Shown here in pieces: positions 45,785-57,393 of a stretch of 64,000 nucleotides of DNA; the stretch's first letter is position 1; each line of letters starts with the position of its first letter. The DNA comes from Prosopocoilus inquinatus. Its lineage: Eukaryota; Arthropoda; Insecta; Coleoptera; Lucanidae. The translations under genes and the position numbers were made by a program. Below the pieces are notes generated by a model. It was not told the DNA's origin. It made no database searches and saw only the letters and a list, made by a program, of their open reading frames with translations. The stretch spans positions 6,696,001-6,760,000 of the forward strand of contig CM069869.1 of the NCBI GenBank assembly GCA_036172665.1, read 5' to 3'.

Positions 45785-47866
45785 GTTATAGTTTGGCCAA
45801 CGCTATTTGGATAATACGGTCGTTAAAACGAATTTACTTTACGATAGGTTTGGCAGGTAAGGCTGTAAAATTATTAAGCTGTGGAAGTATAAAAATGCGA
45901 TTACTACGTTCGTCGTATAGTAGCCGTATTCAAGAAATTTGTTAGGGCCACAGCTCTTCTAGGTAATGTTAAATTCAAGCAAATGGTACTTATACGCTTT
46001 GGCGAAATTAGCGCTTTCACCTTAATGCGCGGGTTATTTGTAATTCCTTGGAAGTATTAAATATCTATATTTGATTGCTGTTTGCTATATAAATATATTT
46101 CCATTAAGAATAACCTCAGTAATAAACTTCATTCTGAAGTGAACATCATTATTCAACTAGTCTTGTGTTTAGTCGTATAAGTGCTGAAATAAAAAGATGT
46201 GGTGTCCTTGGGATCACTGTGATAGTGATAATATGGAAATTCATGAAGAGGAGATATTACAAGATGAACTTCCCGTCTCAGAGGATAATCATAGAGGAAA
46301 TAGTAGTGCTCGACAGAACCTTCATTTACGAGTAGAAGCTAAATGTATCGTTTTGAATGTATTTAAGTATCTGAGAGATACTGAAAACGGCAAAGCTACT
46401 ATAAAAAAAAAAACATCTCAAATGACAGGTGTTCCTTGCACTTCTGTATGGAGAATTCTTAATGAAGACATTCATTATAGGAAAAACTAGGCTTGATAAA
46501 GGTGTTCTTCGTAGCTTAGTTATTGAGAAGCATGCTCATGTATTGAGAATATTTATTTCTGACATGTACAAAGCAAAATTGATACCAACTCTAAGAGGTT
46601 TACAGGAAAAAATTCACTGGGCATTCACTGCGCAGAAGAGACCATAAGATCATTTTTACGGAAGATTGGCTTTACCTACAGTACGATAAATAAAAGACAG
46701 GTTATTAAGGAATCTCCGAAAATAAGCGAGTGGCGGTATAATTATTTAAAGGAAGTGAAGAGACTTCGAGATGAAGGGAAAACGTTTTATTTTCTCGATG
46801 AAACGTGGTTTGATAGCCACGATGTATTGAAAAAAAGTTGGACAGACCATTCAGAAAGATGCAGATTCGATGTTCCAGTCTCAAAAGGAAAACGAATTAT
46901 TATTCTGCATACGGGATCGGAATACGGTTGGGTGCCGAATGGATTACTATTATCAGCTAAAAATATCTCAGATGCGAAATTCGATTACCATGAAGACATG
47001 ACGGGAGTTCTTTTCTATAAATGGTTTAAGGACAGTTTCATTCCAAATATTGTTCCCAACAGTGTTATAATTATGGACAACGCAAGCTACCATTCTATAC
47101 AAAATGAAAAAATACCTTGCTCTAACTCTAGAAAAGGTGAAATTATGGAATTTCTATATGAAAAGGATATATTTTTTGAAGAAAATTATACAAGAAAACA
47201 ACTTTTAGAAATTGTTAAGGCTTTTACGTTCAAAAAAGATTATGCAATCGATACTTTGGCTAAGGAATATGGACATCAAGTTATCAGACTACCTCCATAT
47301 CACTGCATTTTAAATCCTATAGAATTGATTTGGGCCAACTTGAAATGTAATATAAGAAAAAATAACAAAAATCCTCAATTTAGTAATGGAGTACTTGAAT
47401 TAATAAAAGAGGAAGTTGCAGAAATGTGGGCCAAGTGTATTCAACACGTACTAAAAGTAGAAGACAACTACCGATCAGAATTTGTTGAAGACTTCATAAT
47501 ACATTTAGTACCGAAGATAGTGAGAATGAAATGAGTGAAACGTAAAAATATAAAATTGTTATTGAATTTGTTATAACTGTTTGTATATATTGTGCTTGAA
47601 ATTAAATTATGTAGGTACTCTATGAAAATTACATTTGTTTTTAATTTCATTTAATATTGCCTTTATATCTATAAATCTAATTCATAGTTCTTAATATCTG
47701 AATAATTTAAGAAATTACATCGTAAAATTTAAAGTACGGATCTGCAAGTTTCTGTTAGCGCGTGCCGCATTTACTGCAGGGGGTGCTTCTGGTGCCATAA
47801 ACGACCCTTAAAGTGAACTAGTCCTAACGACCGTATATTCCAAATAACGTTGGACAAACTATAACA
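45785..47866 (+). mobile_element. Tc1/mariner-like transposon, about 2.1 kb
   Basis: TIRs of about 40 bp: GTTATAGTTTGGCCAACG..TACGGTCGTTA at the left, and its inverted match TAACGACCGTA..CAAACTATAAC at the right (47824-47865). TA flanks each end (45783-45784 and 47867-47868). It carries a frameshifted transposase gene. Confidence 0.85.
46197..47534 (+). pseudogene. DDE transposase of the Tc1/mariner-like element (frameshifted)
   Basis: The N-terminal frame 46197-46490 carries a helix-turn-helix-like section (KATIKKKTSQMTGVPCTSVWRI written in two halves: KKKTSQMTG, PCTSVWRILN). Frame changes near 46480 and 46610 lead to the intact catalytic frame 46755-47534 (259 aa). It contains FLDETWFDSH (first Asp), IIMDNASYHS (second Asp) and NPIELIWANLK (Glu). 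The second spacer is 81 residues, far longer than the 34-41 of classical Tc1/mariner, because of a Lys/Glu-rich insertion. Confidence 0.85.
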
Positions 47867-47868
47867 TA

Positions 47869-49446
47869 CTAGTAGTAGTTTTCTAATATACATCTGTAAA
47901 AATTCGTATCTTCAGGTTACCCAACGAATCCGAGCAAAAGGAACTAATGGTAAGTACTATAAAGGCAGAACCCTCGGAACCACCCTTCATACCAATATGG
48001 AATAGGGATAAAATTAAAGCTGAGCAGGCAAAAGATCCCTTCTGTCTAAATATTGTTGAAACATTACGGGAAAATCAAGAAAATTTTGGATTTTATTTAG
48101 ATTTAGACGAGTTGTTATACAAAAACAATGACAATGATGGGCGAGATTTGTTAGTGATTCCTAAAAGCTACGTCAAAAAATTAATACATGATTTTCGTGA
48201 TTTACCTTTAGCTGGACATCAGGGACAATCAAAAACCTTGGCTTTACTTAAAATTAGATTCTATTGGCCCAACATGAAAAATGATACAGTTCAATACTGT
48301 TCTAATTGTCATTCTTGTAATTTGAGAAAAACATCACTACATTTAAAACGAGCTCCTTTACGAAATTTTAAAGAAATATCTTATCTTTTCGAACGACCGG
48401 CAATGGATATTGTGGGTGCATTAGTAAATTCCTATAAACGTAATAAGTATATTTTAACGTTCCAAGACTATTTTACCAGATATATTGAATTAATACCTCT
48501 CCCCGATCAAAAAGCTGACTCTGTGGCTAGAGCTTTTGCCGCTTACATTGTTGCACGTCATGGAACTCCAAAACAACTGTTAAATGATCAAGGTGCAAAC
48601 TTTTTATCAAAATTGTTTAAATCTGTTTGTGAAATTTTCGGAGTGTAAAAATTACAGACCACGCCCTATCACCCCCAGATTAATGGAATGTTTGAGCGTA
48701 GTCATAGAGTTATTAAAGACATTTTATTACACTATATTGCGAACAGTCAAGAAGACTGAGACGGTTGGTTACCTTATACTCAAATGGCATATAATTTTAG
48801 CACACACAGTTCCACATGGCATAGCCCTTAGTTTCTATTACATGGTAGAGATCCTGTTTTACCTTTTGAAGACGTTTTAATAGCTAAACCGAGCTTTTAC
48901 CCAGCTACAAGAAAATTTACGACAGTTAGTCGAACGGAGCGATATAATAAAAAGGCTAAGGAGAAATTATTTGAATTAGGTGATTTAGTGTATTTACATG
49001 ACGAAAGCGTTCAGATAGGATTATCGCGCAAAATGGTTAAACCATGGGCAGGACCATATCGCGTTATGGAAGTTAAATGACCCGTTACTTATAAAATTAG
49101 AGCGTTAAATTCCCGTGAAGACTTGACAGTACATGTAAATTGGTTAAAACCTTGTTATAAATTTAGTTATCGCGAAAGCTTAGATCACCACCCACAAGTT
49201 GACAATGATGCAAGCGATGAAGACAACGAAACCCGCTCAATTATGTATGGTAACGATGTCTTAAAGGCAACCTTAGATATCGCCAGAGGCATAGATAGTG
49301 GATTAATTCCGCACCAATACAATAAGCAAAGAAATTACATTCCTACGAACAAGTGGAAGCTATACCACAGGTCAATGCGCCAGAAAATGAACCTAATTGT
49401 TTGGGCACAGAATTCAGAGATGGAGTTAGAAGGTCTTGGAGACTAA
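47869..49446 (+). pseudogene. macrodomain end and integrase of gypsy element 2
   Basis: After the last macrodomain strand the frame enters an integrase: VKKLIHDFRDLPLAGHQGQ and YCSNCHSCNLRK (HHCC zinc module), AMDIVGALVN / ILTFQDYFTRYIELIPLP (core), LLNDQGANFLSK, then after a TAA (48646-48648) the PYHPQINGMFERSHR block with the catalytic Glu. Further stops near 48758 and 48824. The C-terminal SH3-like part (GPYRV) and a long tail end at 49444-49446. In-frame with the macrodomain upstream. Confidence 0.87.
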
Positions 49447-49815
49447 GAAGGCCTCCAAGAAGATTTGACTGTTAAATCCTGTGTAGTATTTTAAACTATA
49501 ATATAAATTTAAATTTTTACGCTAACAATCTTAAGGCCAATTCATAAAAGGTTGATTTAACAGCTCAACAGTAATTTGATTCGGAAAGTTTATTTTTATC
49601 AGTGTCAAGGCCAGGAAGACATGCTCAAAAAAGACAATTGTAAACCTTAGTTAAGCAAATATGTCTATATAATATATATTTTATATTGCACCTTAAATAT
49701 TATTTTATTGGAAACATAATATTTAGACATATCCTTTTCATATTATGTAGTACTTGTTTTGTTACTCTACGTTGTTAAGAATAGATTTTAATGTTATTTG
49801 CTTGTTTTAACAGGG

Positions 49816-52800
49816 ACAATGAAAGCTATAACGGATCTGTTGTTTTTGGCACTTCAGTGTAGTGCAGTGTTTACTCTTATTGCCTATGACTGTAAGGATA
49901 AGGACATGAATATCTCCGTGATTTCCCTAAAGGATATTGAACCATGCCCTGTAGAAGAAAATGCCTACAATAGCGATAGGTCTTAAGTACACATTCTGCA
50001 AGGCAACAGTGTTAAATTAAAGCACGTTCACACCTGTCTAATAGAATTCTCGAGAATCATATCACCTTGTGGCATGCACAGTCATAATTCTGCTGTATCC
50101 GGTGGATTATCAAGTTACATCCAACCATTGGGAGCTGAAGAATGTAGAAACGCATATCGGTATCAAACCATACGGATTCATCGACCTACCTACGATTGGC
50201 AAATTACGTTTTAATGGCACAACATCTGTCTCAATTACGCTAGAGGGTGAGCTGAAAGTTGATGGAACCTGTAGAGGAATATGTTACACTGAAGATGAAC
50301 ATTCTTGGTCCGACGTCATCGTTTATGCAGCAGTCAAAAACCTGTTAAAAGATTATTTAGCCCCGGTCAACTTAGAGAGTAATGAGATAAGCCTTGTGAC
50401 GATATGTATATATTTAGGTTGGCACTTTGTTGTAGTTTCATTTTTGCCGTTTGGCACCACTTCTTTCTTCCTCCCTTCCCTTGCGCTTTTATTTGAATGA
50501 TAAGGTGCTCTTTACCGTCTCTTCTGTGTTGGCCTCTCGGCGAGTTAAGTACGAAGTTATTTACCGATTCCGAGTGTTTATTGTGTTTGAGGAACCTGTT
50601 TGTTCCATTTTTGATTTGCTCGCCGATTGTATCGTTTTCGATTTTCGCATTTCGCAATTTTGTAAGAGGTAACTTGAAATTTTGTGTTTTTCCGGAAGAA
50701 GTCGAATTAGTTTCGGTAAGTCGTTTTTTTGTTATTATGTTTCCTAATTTATTTCGTTGTTGTTTCTTCTTTAGGCTTCTTTTTCTTTTGGTACTTTTTC
50801 TTCTCTTCCGGATGCATTTCCCCGACCGGCCTCCAACGATAATTTTGGTCTGGTATTACGGTCATCAATCCTCCCTGACGGTTTCAGCACCAACCTCTCC
50901 GCCTGCTTCTCATAGGACAGTTTTTACGATTCAGGAGATTGGTAATAGCCGCTGTTGAAGCCCTCCGTCAAGTCCACTTTATTTCTCGTTGTTTTTGTAT
51001 CGAGAAAGATAAGAACAGGACAACAAGGAAGGTACATGCGATCCATTTCCGAGAGAATCTTGTCGTCGTCAAGCTTTGGTGAGAGATCAGATCACGATAA
51101 TTTTTCAAACCACTTTGTCGGGATTTGCCCTTTTTTTTTGTCTCTTTGAATTTACTCTAATTTGTGCCGCGGTATTTCAAAGAAAGTTGAATTAAGTTAA
51201 ATTTTTAGTCTGTATTTAAAAGTACGTGTAAAGTTTCGTGGAATTCCACCAGGCTATAATTATTTTACTGTTTTGCTATCATTTAGTTGAATTACGTGAC
51301 GCATTTCAAGACCTTTTGATCTTTCGCCTGCCTGAGCAACGTCCCATTTATTATTTTGTGTTACACGCCGCTAATAAATTAGTTCTCTGGTCGATATGCA
51401 GTTTCTTTGCACTCTTTTGCTTCTGTGCTTCAATTACGATTTTTTTCGGACATTTCTATTCCGGTCCGTCGAGGGACCACACGAGGCATACTTTTAGTTT
51501 GGTTCTTGGCTGCGGGGATTTCCTCGACTGGCGCCCATTTCCGGTAACTTCCGTGTCACCCACGAAAACCGCTCTCCGCTTTTCTTTTTCTGTTGCGAGC
51601 AAGCCGGAGCCAAGAGTCGTCCGTCCGTTTTTTTTGTCATCATCTTCCGAGCACGGATTCTGCTGTCTTGCAAGATTTTTGAATCAGCAGGTAAGTACTT
51701 GTGACGTAACAGCCTCATAGGTGGAATCGTTTGCCCTTATTTGAATGGTTACTGCGTAGACTCTACATTTGGAGAAACAATGTGGGAACCTTACCAAGAT
51801 ACTGTTTGTGATCACGACTTAAGTACATTGTACAAATTTTGGTTGTAGAACAGGGAGACAAAGTGTTTGCCCTTTCGTTAGTAAAAACTATTCGCGTGTG
51901 TGGTATCAAGGTTTGGTTAACCGAACACCCGAAAATTTTAGTACTGGAAAAAACAATAGAGCAGCTTATGGGACAAATGGGACTACTACCACAGAATACG
52001 GAGTTACCCGCCTATATTAACAGTAAACTTTTGTACATCGAACAAGCGTATAAAACATCGTTAGATGTGTTATACGCTGATACTGTTTATCGAAGGTGTT
52101 TGCTCGTCTGGGGCCCTTAGCCTCTGACAACTTTGGCGCTGTAATTAAACAGAAATTGGGTTATGTAGGTCGGGTCCTAGGTGAAGTAATTTATCTTATG
52201 CAATGTAGGCCAAAGTTAGTCCAAATTAGAAGGACCGATTATTGTTTTATGTAGATAATGAAACCCTTTTTATGACCCCTCTAACGCATGTAATCCAAGA
52301 CCATGCTGAACAAATAGACTGCAATGTAGTGACTCCGCCACTGTATTACGTCGACAACGAGTGGATTGGTTTAACTCCTTATCCAGTAACTAAGAAAGCG
52401 CCCATCCAGTTAGAAGTTGACGAAGAAGAGAAGTTAAAATTTGATTCCGTACAATCTCTAAGAGCAGCGGGCCTATACACCAGGCAGGAAATTTATATTG
52501 TTCAAAGAATTTTAACATTCGGAATTGAAAGAAAGGCTGTTGGAACTATTCTAAATAGAAAGTTATTAGGAAAAGATACCGACACTCAAGGTTTCTCTGC
52601 CCAACACACTTTTGATGCAGAGGAGATGGAAAATTTAGCGAAATCAATCTTGCAATATGTTTAAGGATGGTTTACTGATATAGGGATGTTCACGAGTGGA
52701 CTTATAGGATTTTTCATTGTATTCAAAATTCTTGTGTACTGCGCAGAAGTACTTATTAATGCTTTCTCTACGTATCGAACCGTAGGATGTGGACCAGCTT

Positions 52801-53045
52801 TATTAGCTAGCTTGTGGGGTACGATGGCCCTGTGGATTGTTCATCGTTATCAGGATATTTCTAGAAAAGACGGAACGGAGGCAGAGTGTACATCTATCCA
52901 GATAGTGAATACTGAACCTCCCAACGTACGACTTACCACGGAAAAATCAGCTATTAATGACCGTGTTCAGGAAAGGAACGCGTCCTCAGCTCACTTGTAT
53001 CCAGGTTTACAACACTGCACAGAAATAAACCGTGAAGTTCAGTAA
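49816..53045 (+). pseudogene. envelope-like gene of gypsy element 2, interrupted
   Basis: The first ATG at 49819 follows a strong acceptor (TTGTTTTAACAG at about 49803-49814), as expected for a spliced subgenomic env mRNA. The frame opens with a hydrophobic signal-like stretch (LLFLALQCSAVFTLIAYDC), then degenerates. It is split by an insertion at 50402-51697. It resumes with Cys-bearing ectodomain pieces at 51839-52120 and 52242-52664, and ends with a membrane anchor (GLIGFFIVFKILVYCAEVL, about 52700) and a cytoplasmic tail to 53045. The family of the glycoprotein could not be fixed by eye. Confidence 0.65.
50402..51697. mobile_element. 1.3-kb insertion of unknown type in the env region
   Basis: CTTGTGACG at 50393-50401 is repeated at 51698-51706, a 9-bp duplication. 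The inserted DNA is T-rich on the plus strand, without TIRs, LTR-type TG/CA ends or coding potential, and ends in CAGGTAAGTA. Confidence 0.5.
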
Positions 53046-53523
53046 CTGAGTTAAATTTTAAATTCTAACAGGGTTCCCTAATCTCCAACCTCATCCACCC
53101 TTACCGTGGTCTATCCAACAATGTACCTGCAGCGACAGACCGCGCTTGCAAAGAAAAAAAAATCCTCTCAAGTTATCCTCCTAATGGAAACCCTAGAACA
53201 TGCAAATGTAAACAAGGAAAGGCAGAAAAGAGCACAACCAGGAACACAGGGAATCACCGAACCAGAGCCTTGGAGATTGAGTGCTGTCCTAAGTGTGAAC
53301 CTTGCACGGAAGTGTATATCTATTCGTTTAATGTTTTTTTTTTGCTTAATACTTTGTTTTCATTCGTTGTTATTTTGATTTTATCTGTCAATTCGTTGAT
53401 ATTTTGTTTTATTTGTTTCATATATTCTTGTTTGTATTGCTTTAATATACTCTGTTTTAGAGTAGAGAACCAAAATGTAAGAGAAGGAATGCTTACTTGT
53501 AGAAATAAGTATTCTTTTTAAAA

Positions 53524-53683
53524 ATGGGGAGTAATGTAATACCCTGTCTGAATTCGTTATAATTGGAATACCCTGTATATCGAATCAAGTGAGCTACGCT
53601 GAATACTTCTCCGGTAGACTTGTTTACGTGCGATAAACCTCCGCACCGGAGCCCGAAGAGGGATCAACAAAAAGACACTCGCA
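53524..53683 (+). repeat. possible polypurine tract and 3' LTR start of gypsy element 2
   Basis: AAAAATGGGGAGTAA is followed by TGTAATACCCTG, a plausible tract plus LTR start. The putative LTR is cut by the repeat block beginning near 53684. No second LTR copy exists in the window to confirm it. Confidence 0.35.
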
Positions 53684-54010
53684 GACTAGTGATGCGACGA
53701 GTCGAGTAGACTCGCTATCAGACTCGATTCTCAAAGGTACTCATTGTACTCGAGTAACTAATCTGTGAACCCGAGTCAGCGGTACTCGAGTCGACTCGAG
53801 TACGATACAAGTACTCGAGTATCGACTATAGAATTTGTAGACTCGAGTCCCAAAGGTATTCGTTCTACTCGAGTAACTATTGCAGAGACACCGAGTCAGC
53901 GAAACTCGAGTCAACTCGAGTTCGATTCAAGTAATTCGAGTACCGGCTTTAGAACTAAATAACGAGTCGAGTAGACTCGATGTCAGACTGGATTTTATTG
54001 GATTCTCTTT
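53684..54010. repeat. ACTCGAGT-rich block, possible hAT subterminal region
   Basis: It starts ACTAGTGATGCGACGAGTCGAG and contains more than ten palindromic ACTCGAGT/GACTCGAGT words in about 300 bp, arranged as two diverged halves. A TAGTGATGCGACG-type end resembles hAT termini, but no matching right end was found. Confidence 0.45.
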
Positions 54011-54862
54011 ATAGAGCCTCCTCGTCAGTTGGTAACGAGTGAATGAGTGTCGTTTTTTTTTTATATTTCATGAGAAAAATTACACAAAAAAAATGAATAA
54101 GTCCTAAAATTTCAAAGGGAGTGCAGTTTTTTGTAACTGAAAAGGCTGTTAAATATTGTTAAATAAAAACTGAAGACTCATGCTCATTTAATGAATCATT
54201 TGTGGCTCTATATTCTATATTTTGTTTTCTTTTAAAGAAAATAATTTTAATTCAACTAAACATGCAATTACATAGTAAATAAATTTTCTTTTTGTTTTAC
54301 ACAGTGCCTGCACACTTTATTATGAGACATATCAAATAAAATTACACAGTTACAAAATTTTAAATTTATCTGAACCGCCAGAATATATTAAAAAAGAAAA
54401 CACGTGACGATCGGAAATCAAGTAAAATATAGAATGAACTTTATTATTTTAAACGGAACGTTCAATATACAGTTGAAAACAAAAAAGTAGACAAATTACT
54501 GTTTCCTGTAATTATTCTTCCTCAAAATGCCATAGATTAAAGCCGAATTCACAGATTTTACCACAGTTTTAAACTTGTTAATTTTGAAAGATTTTAAATT
54601 TTTTTAAAGTTATTTATGAAATCGTCTTTAATCACTACCATTTTCAGAAAAAAATAATTATAGGAAACCGTAATTTGTCTAATTTTTTTGCTTTCAACTG
54701 TAAAGTCGGCGTATGTGGAATACCCATTCTTTGTGCCGTCATAAATTCTGAACTAAGACACTAAATATGTTGTTTTCCAGCGGTTGTAAATAATAAATTT
54801 AAGAAATACATATTTTTGGGGCAAATTCTGAAACAAATTAAAAAAACTGCTTTTTCATGATA
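54011..54862. other. AT-rich non-coding sequence
   Basis: No gene or clear repeat seen. Confidence 0.4.
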
Positions 54863-57393
54863 GGGTAAAACCGGTAGAGTTGGCCCACGTTTTTTTAAAT
54901 GAAGAAATCGTTAACTAATAATTGAAAATTTTATATTGAAAAAATACACTATTCTAATTAACATGTTTTACAAACAATAACGTATTCTTATTACTAATAT
55001 AAACTCAAACAAACTTAAAAAAAAAAATATTTTCTAAAAAGTGAAAAAACCATCTCACCCAAATTTTCCGGGTGAGATGACCTATGCTGTATGGGTGACA
55101 TGTGATATTAACCTGATTTAATGGTTTTTCTGCATTTTTTGCTGATTAGTATACCACAGTCGTCACACAAGTTTTCATATTTTGAGCAACCCTCGTGAAA
55201 CCAACGAGCACAAGTTACATATTGAAGCCAATCGTCCTTCTTTGAGGTAGATATGTATATTTCACCGCAACCTACGCATTCAGTTTCATCTTCGTTTTCT
55301 ACTTCCTCACTTGACTCCTGGAGATCGATATCAGAGGACGAAGATTCAGAGAACTTCTGCTTGCGGGACTTCTTACTTTTATTAAACTGAGCTGATTGGC
55401 GTTTTTCAATTATTCTTGCTTCTTTTTCTTTCTTCTTTGTTTCAGTCCCCTTTCGTTTTGATATGTTTTCGGGACTTGTTAAAATTATGGCTACTTGCTT
55501 ACTTCTTTTTCTAATTTGGTTGATACATGACACGGAAGGTACCGGGCTGATATCCTCAAGTATCTTACTCGAAGTTTGCTGGTTTACACTTGAGGTGTGA
55601 GGTTGATACCGGGAGGTGGTCGCTGCTGGACCCTTTGTTGGAGTAGAATCAAAATCTCGATGTTGCAATTTAAAGGTACTAGACTCTGCATGATTTGTTG
55701 TAGTAAGAGAGGTGGATGCCACATTTGTTGCTGCAATGTTGTCAATGAGAGGTTGTTCAGTTGGAGGTTGTCCTAGATAAGCATAATCGGGAATAGCATT
55801 TGGATTGAAAGGATAAATACAGGTAGCTTTAAATGCAGATATACCATTGCTAACTGTCGCGGACTTTGCCCAAGATTCTGCCAACAATTTTCCAAATTGC
55901 AATCTATTAATTTTTCGAGTCGGGTTCATTCTAACAAATAAATTGCAAACGTTATTCCAGTGGGACTTCAGGGATTTAAAAAAAAGCTCTGTCTAGACGT
56001 TGCAGGAACTGAGTCGTATGGCTCGGTAGACACAAGAGTATTATATCAGCTTCCTCTGCAAATTGCAACATGTCCACAGAATTGCAATGGCATGAATGTC
56101 CATCTAGAATAAGAACAACTTTTCCTTTTGGCTTCCTTGGAACGAAGTGTTAATGTACGCTGATTTTGCATTCAAGTACACTTTTGAGCCAGGTGGCATC
56201 CCATCTTCGAACTCTTTTTTCAAGTTTTTCCCCTTGAAAATACAAGTTGGTGGAAGAAAGACTCCTTCCGCATTACGGCAAGCAATCATTGTAATCGTTT
56301 CTCCTTTTTCAGACGATGTAACAGCAGCTACATTTTTTGAACCCTTCTTTGCTATTACATTCTCAGCCTTATTGTTCAACTGTAATCCAGTTTCATCCAT
56401 ATTGAACACATTGCTTGGTTTATTTAGCAGATCATTTTTTTGAAGGATTTTCTCTACAAGATTAAAATAATGTTGAACTTCTTTGACATTCATGTCCTGA
56501 CTCCGTGCCAAAGATACTCCTTCAGCTTTTCTAACACTTAGCTCTGGATGTCTCTTCAAAAAGTTTTACAACCAGTCGTTACCTGCTACGCGTTTTTGTT
56601 TGTTAAAGGTGTTGTTAATTCCTAATGTCTCCGCCAGTCTATAAGCCATTTTTCTGACTGAGTGCCTTGTAGGAGCAAAACCATGGTTTTGTAATTTTAA
56701 AACGTGACGTCCAATGTTTTTTTCATTATCTGACCCCAACGCAGAAGTGCCACCACCTAAACCTACTTTTGTTAAGTTATTACTTTTTAATCATCTTCTT
56801 ACTGTCGGAGGAGGTATATTAAAAGATCGAGCGGTTTCATTTACTCCCATTTCTCGCGTTCGAATCGCATTTGCAGCTTCTACTAGCTACTCCTCACTCC
56901 ACAAACATCGAGGTTTGGTCCCTTTTCTTTTGTATTGCGTAGGCATGGCTAAAAAAAGTATAATTTAGAAAACGAGTAAATTAAATATTGGGTCATCTCT
57001 CCCAAATCCAATCGGGTCATCTCACCCAAAAGAGACGGGAGAGTTGGCTCACCTGATAATTGTGAGTTTTAAAGCAATACAAAGGCAACCAATTACGCAA
57101 ACATAACCCCAAATAGCTGTCAAATCATGCGTATGCAAATATTTCAATAAGAAGCTTGAATAATCAGTAATATCGAAGTTTGACTAGAGCGCATGAAAAA
57201 TTTTCAGAGACCAACAAACCTTTTTTGTGAATAACTTACCTATTAGTTACTTAAAAACCACAATTTTTACTGAGCAATGTAGCGACGTGGTCCAGGTTAA
57301 TAAAACGCGGGAATTATTTCCTAAATGTTACTATTGGTCGAGATAGTTGAACGAGTCGACTCACCCGCTGCGCCAACTCTACCGGTTTTACCC
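54863..57393 (-). mobile_element. pogo/Tigger DNA transposon, 2.5 kb
   Basis: The left end GGGTAAAACCGGTAGAGTTG is repeated inverted at the right end (to 57393), with TA on both sides (54861-54862 and 57394-57395). This fits the Tc1/mariner/pogo target preference. It carries one broken transposase gene on the minus strand. Confidence 0.9.
55108..56946 (-). pseudogene. pogo/Tigger transposase with Cys-rich C-terminal finger (broken)
   Basis: The likely start is ATG 56946 (MPTQYKRKG). A pipsqueak-type helix-turn-helix region (ARSFNIPPTVRR) follows and contains stops. The DDE_1 domain shows FNMDETGLQ (first Asp, about 56400), ILDGHS (second, about 56075) and LQRLDR (third, about 56000). A further frame break lies near 55990. 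The 55108-55929 frame holds a Ser/Thr-rich linker, a basic KKKEKEARIIEKRQ segment and a PHD-like Cys/His module (CVGCGEIY, CARWFHEGC, LCDDCG). Confidence 0.85.

Larger units (their letters stand above)
41961..53600 (+). mobile_element. Ty3/gypsy-type element 2, 5'-truncated, env-bearing, multiply interrupted
   Basis: After setting aside later insertions, the plus-strand order is: RT (C-terminal part), RNase H, macrodomain, integrase, env-like gene, purine-rich tract near 53524 and possible LTR start. Insertions: 42668-45306 (TIR element), 45785-47866 (Tc1/mariner-like), 50402-51697 (unclassified). A fold-back element abuts the left edge. No 5' LTR, gag or protease is present. Confidence 0.8.

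Noticed and set aside
51238..51720. 160-codon plus-strand ORF in the insert at 50402-51697
   Set aside because: Low complexity (F/S/L-rich from T-rich DNA), no domain; probably non-coding.
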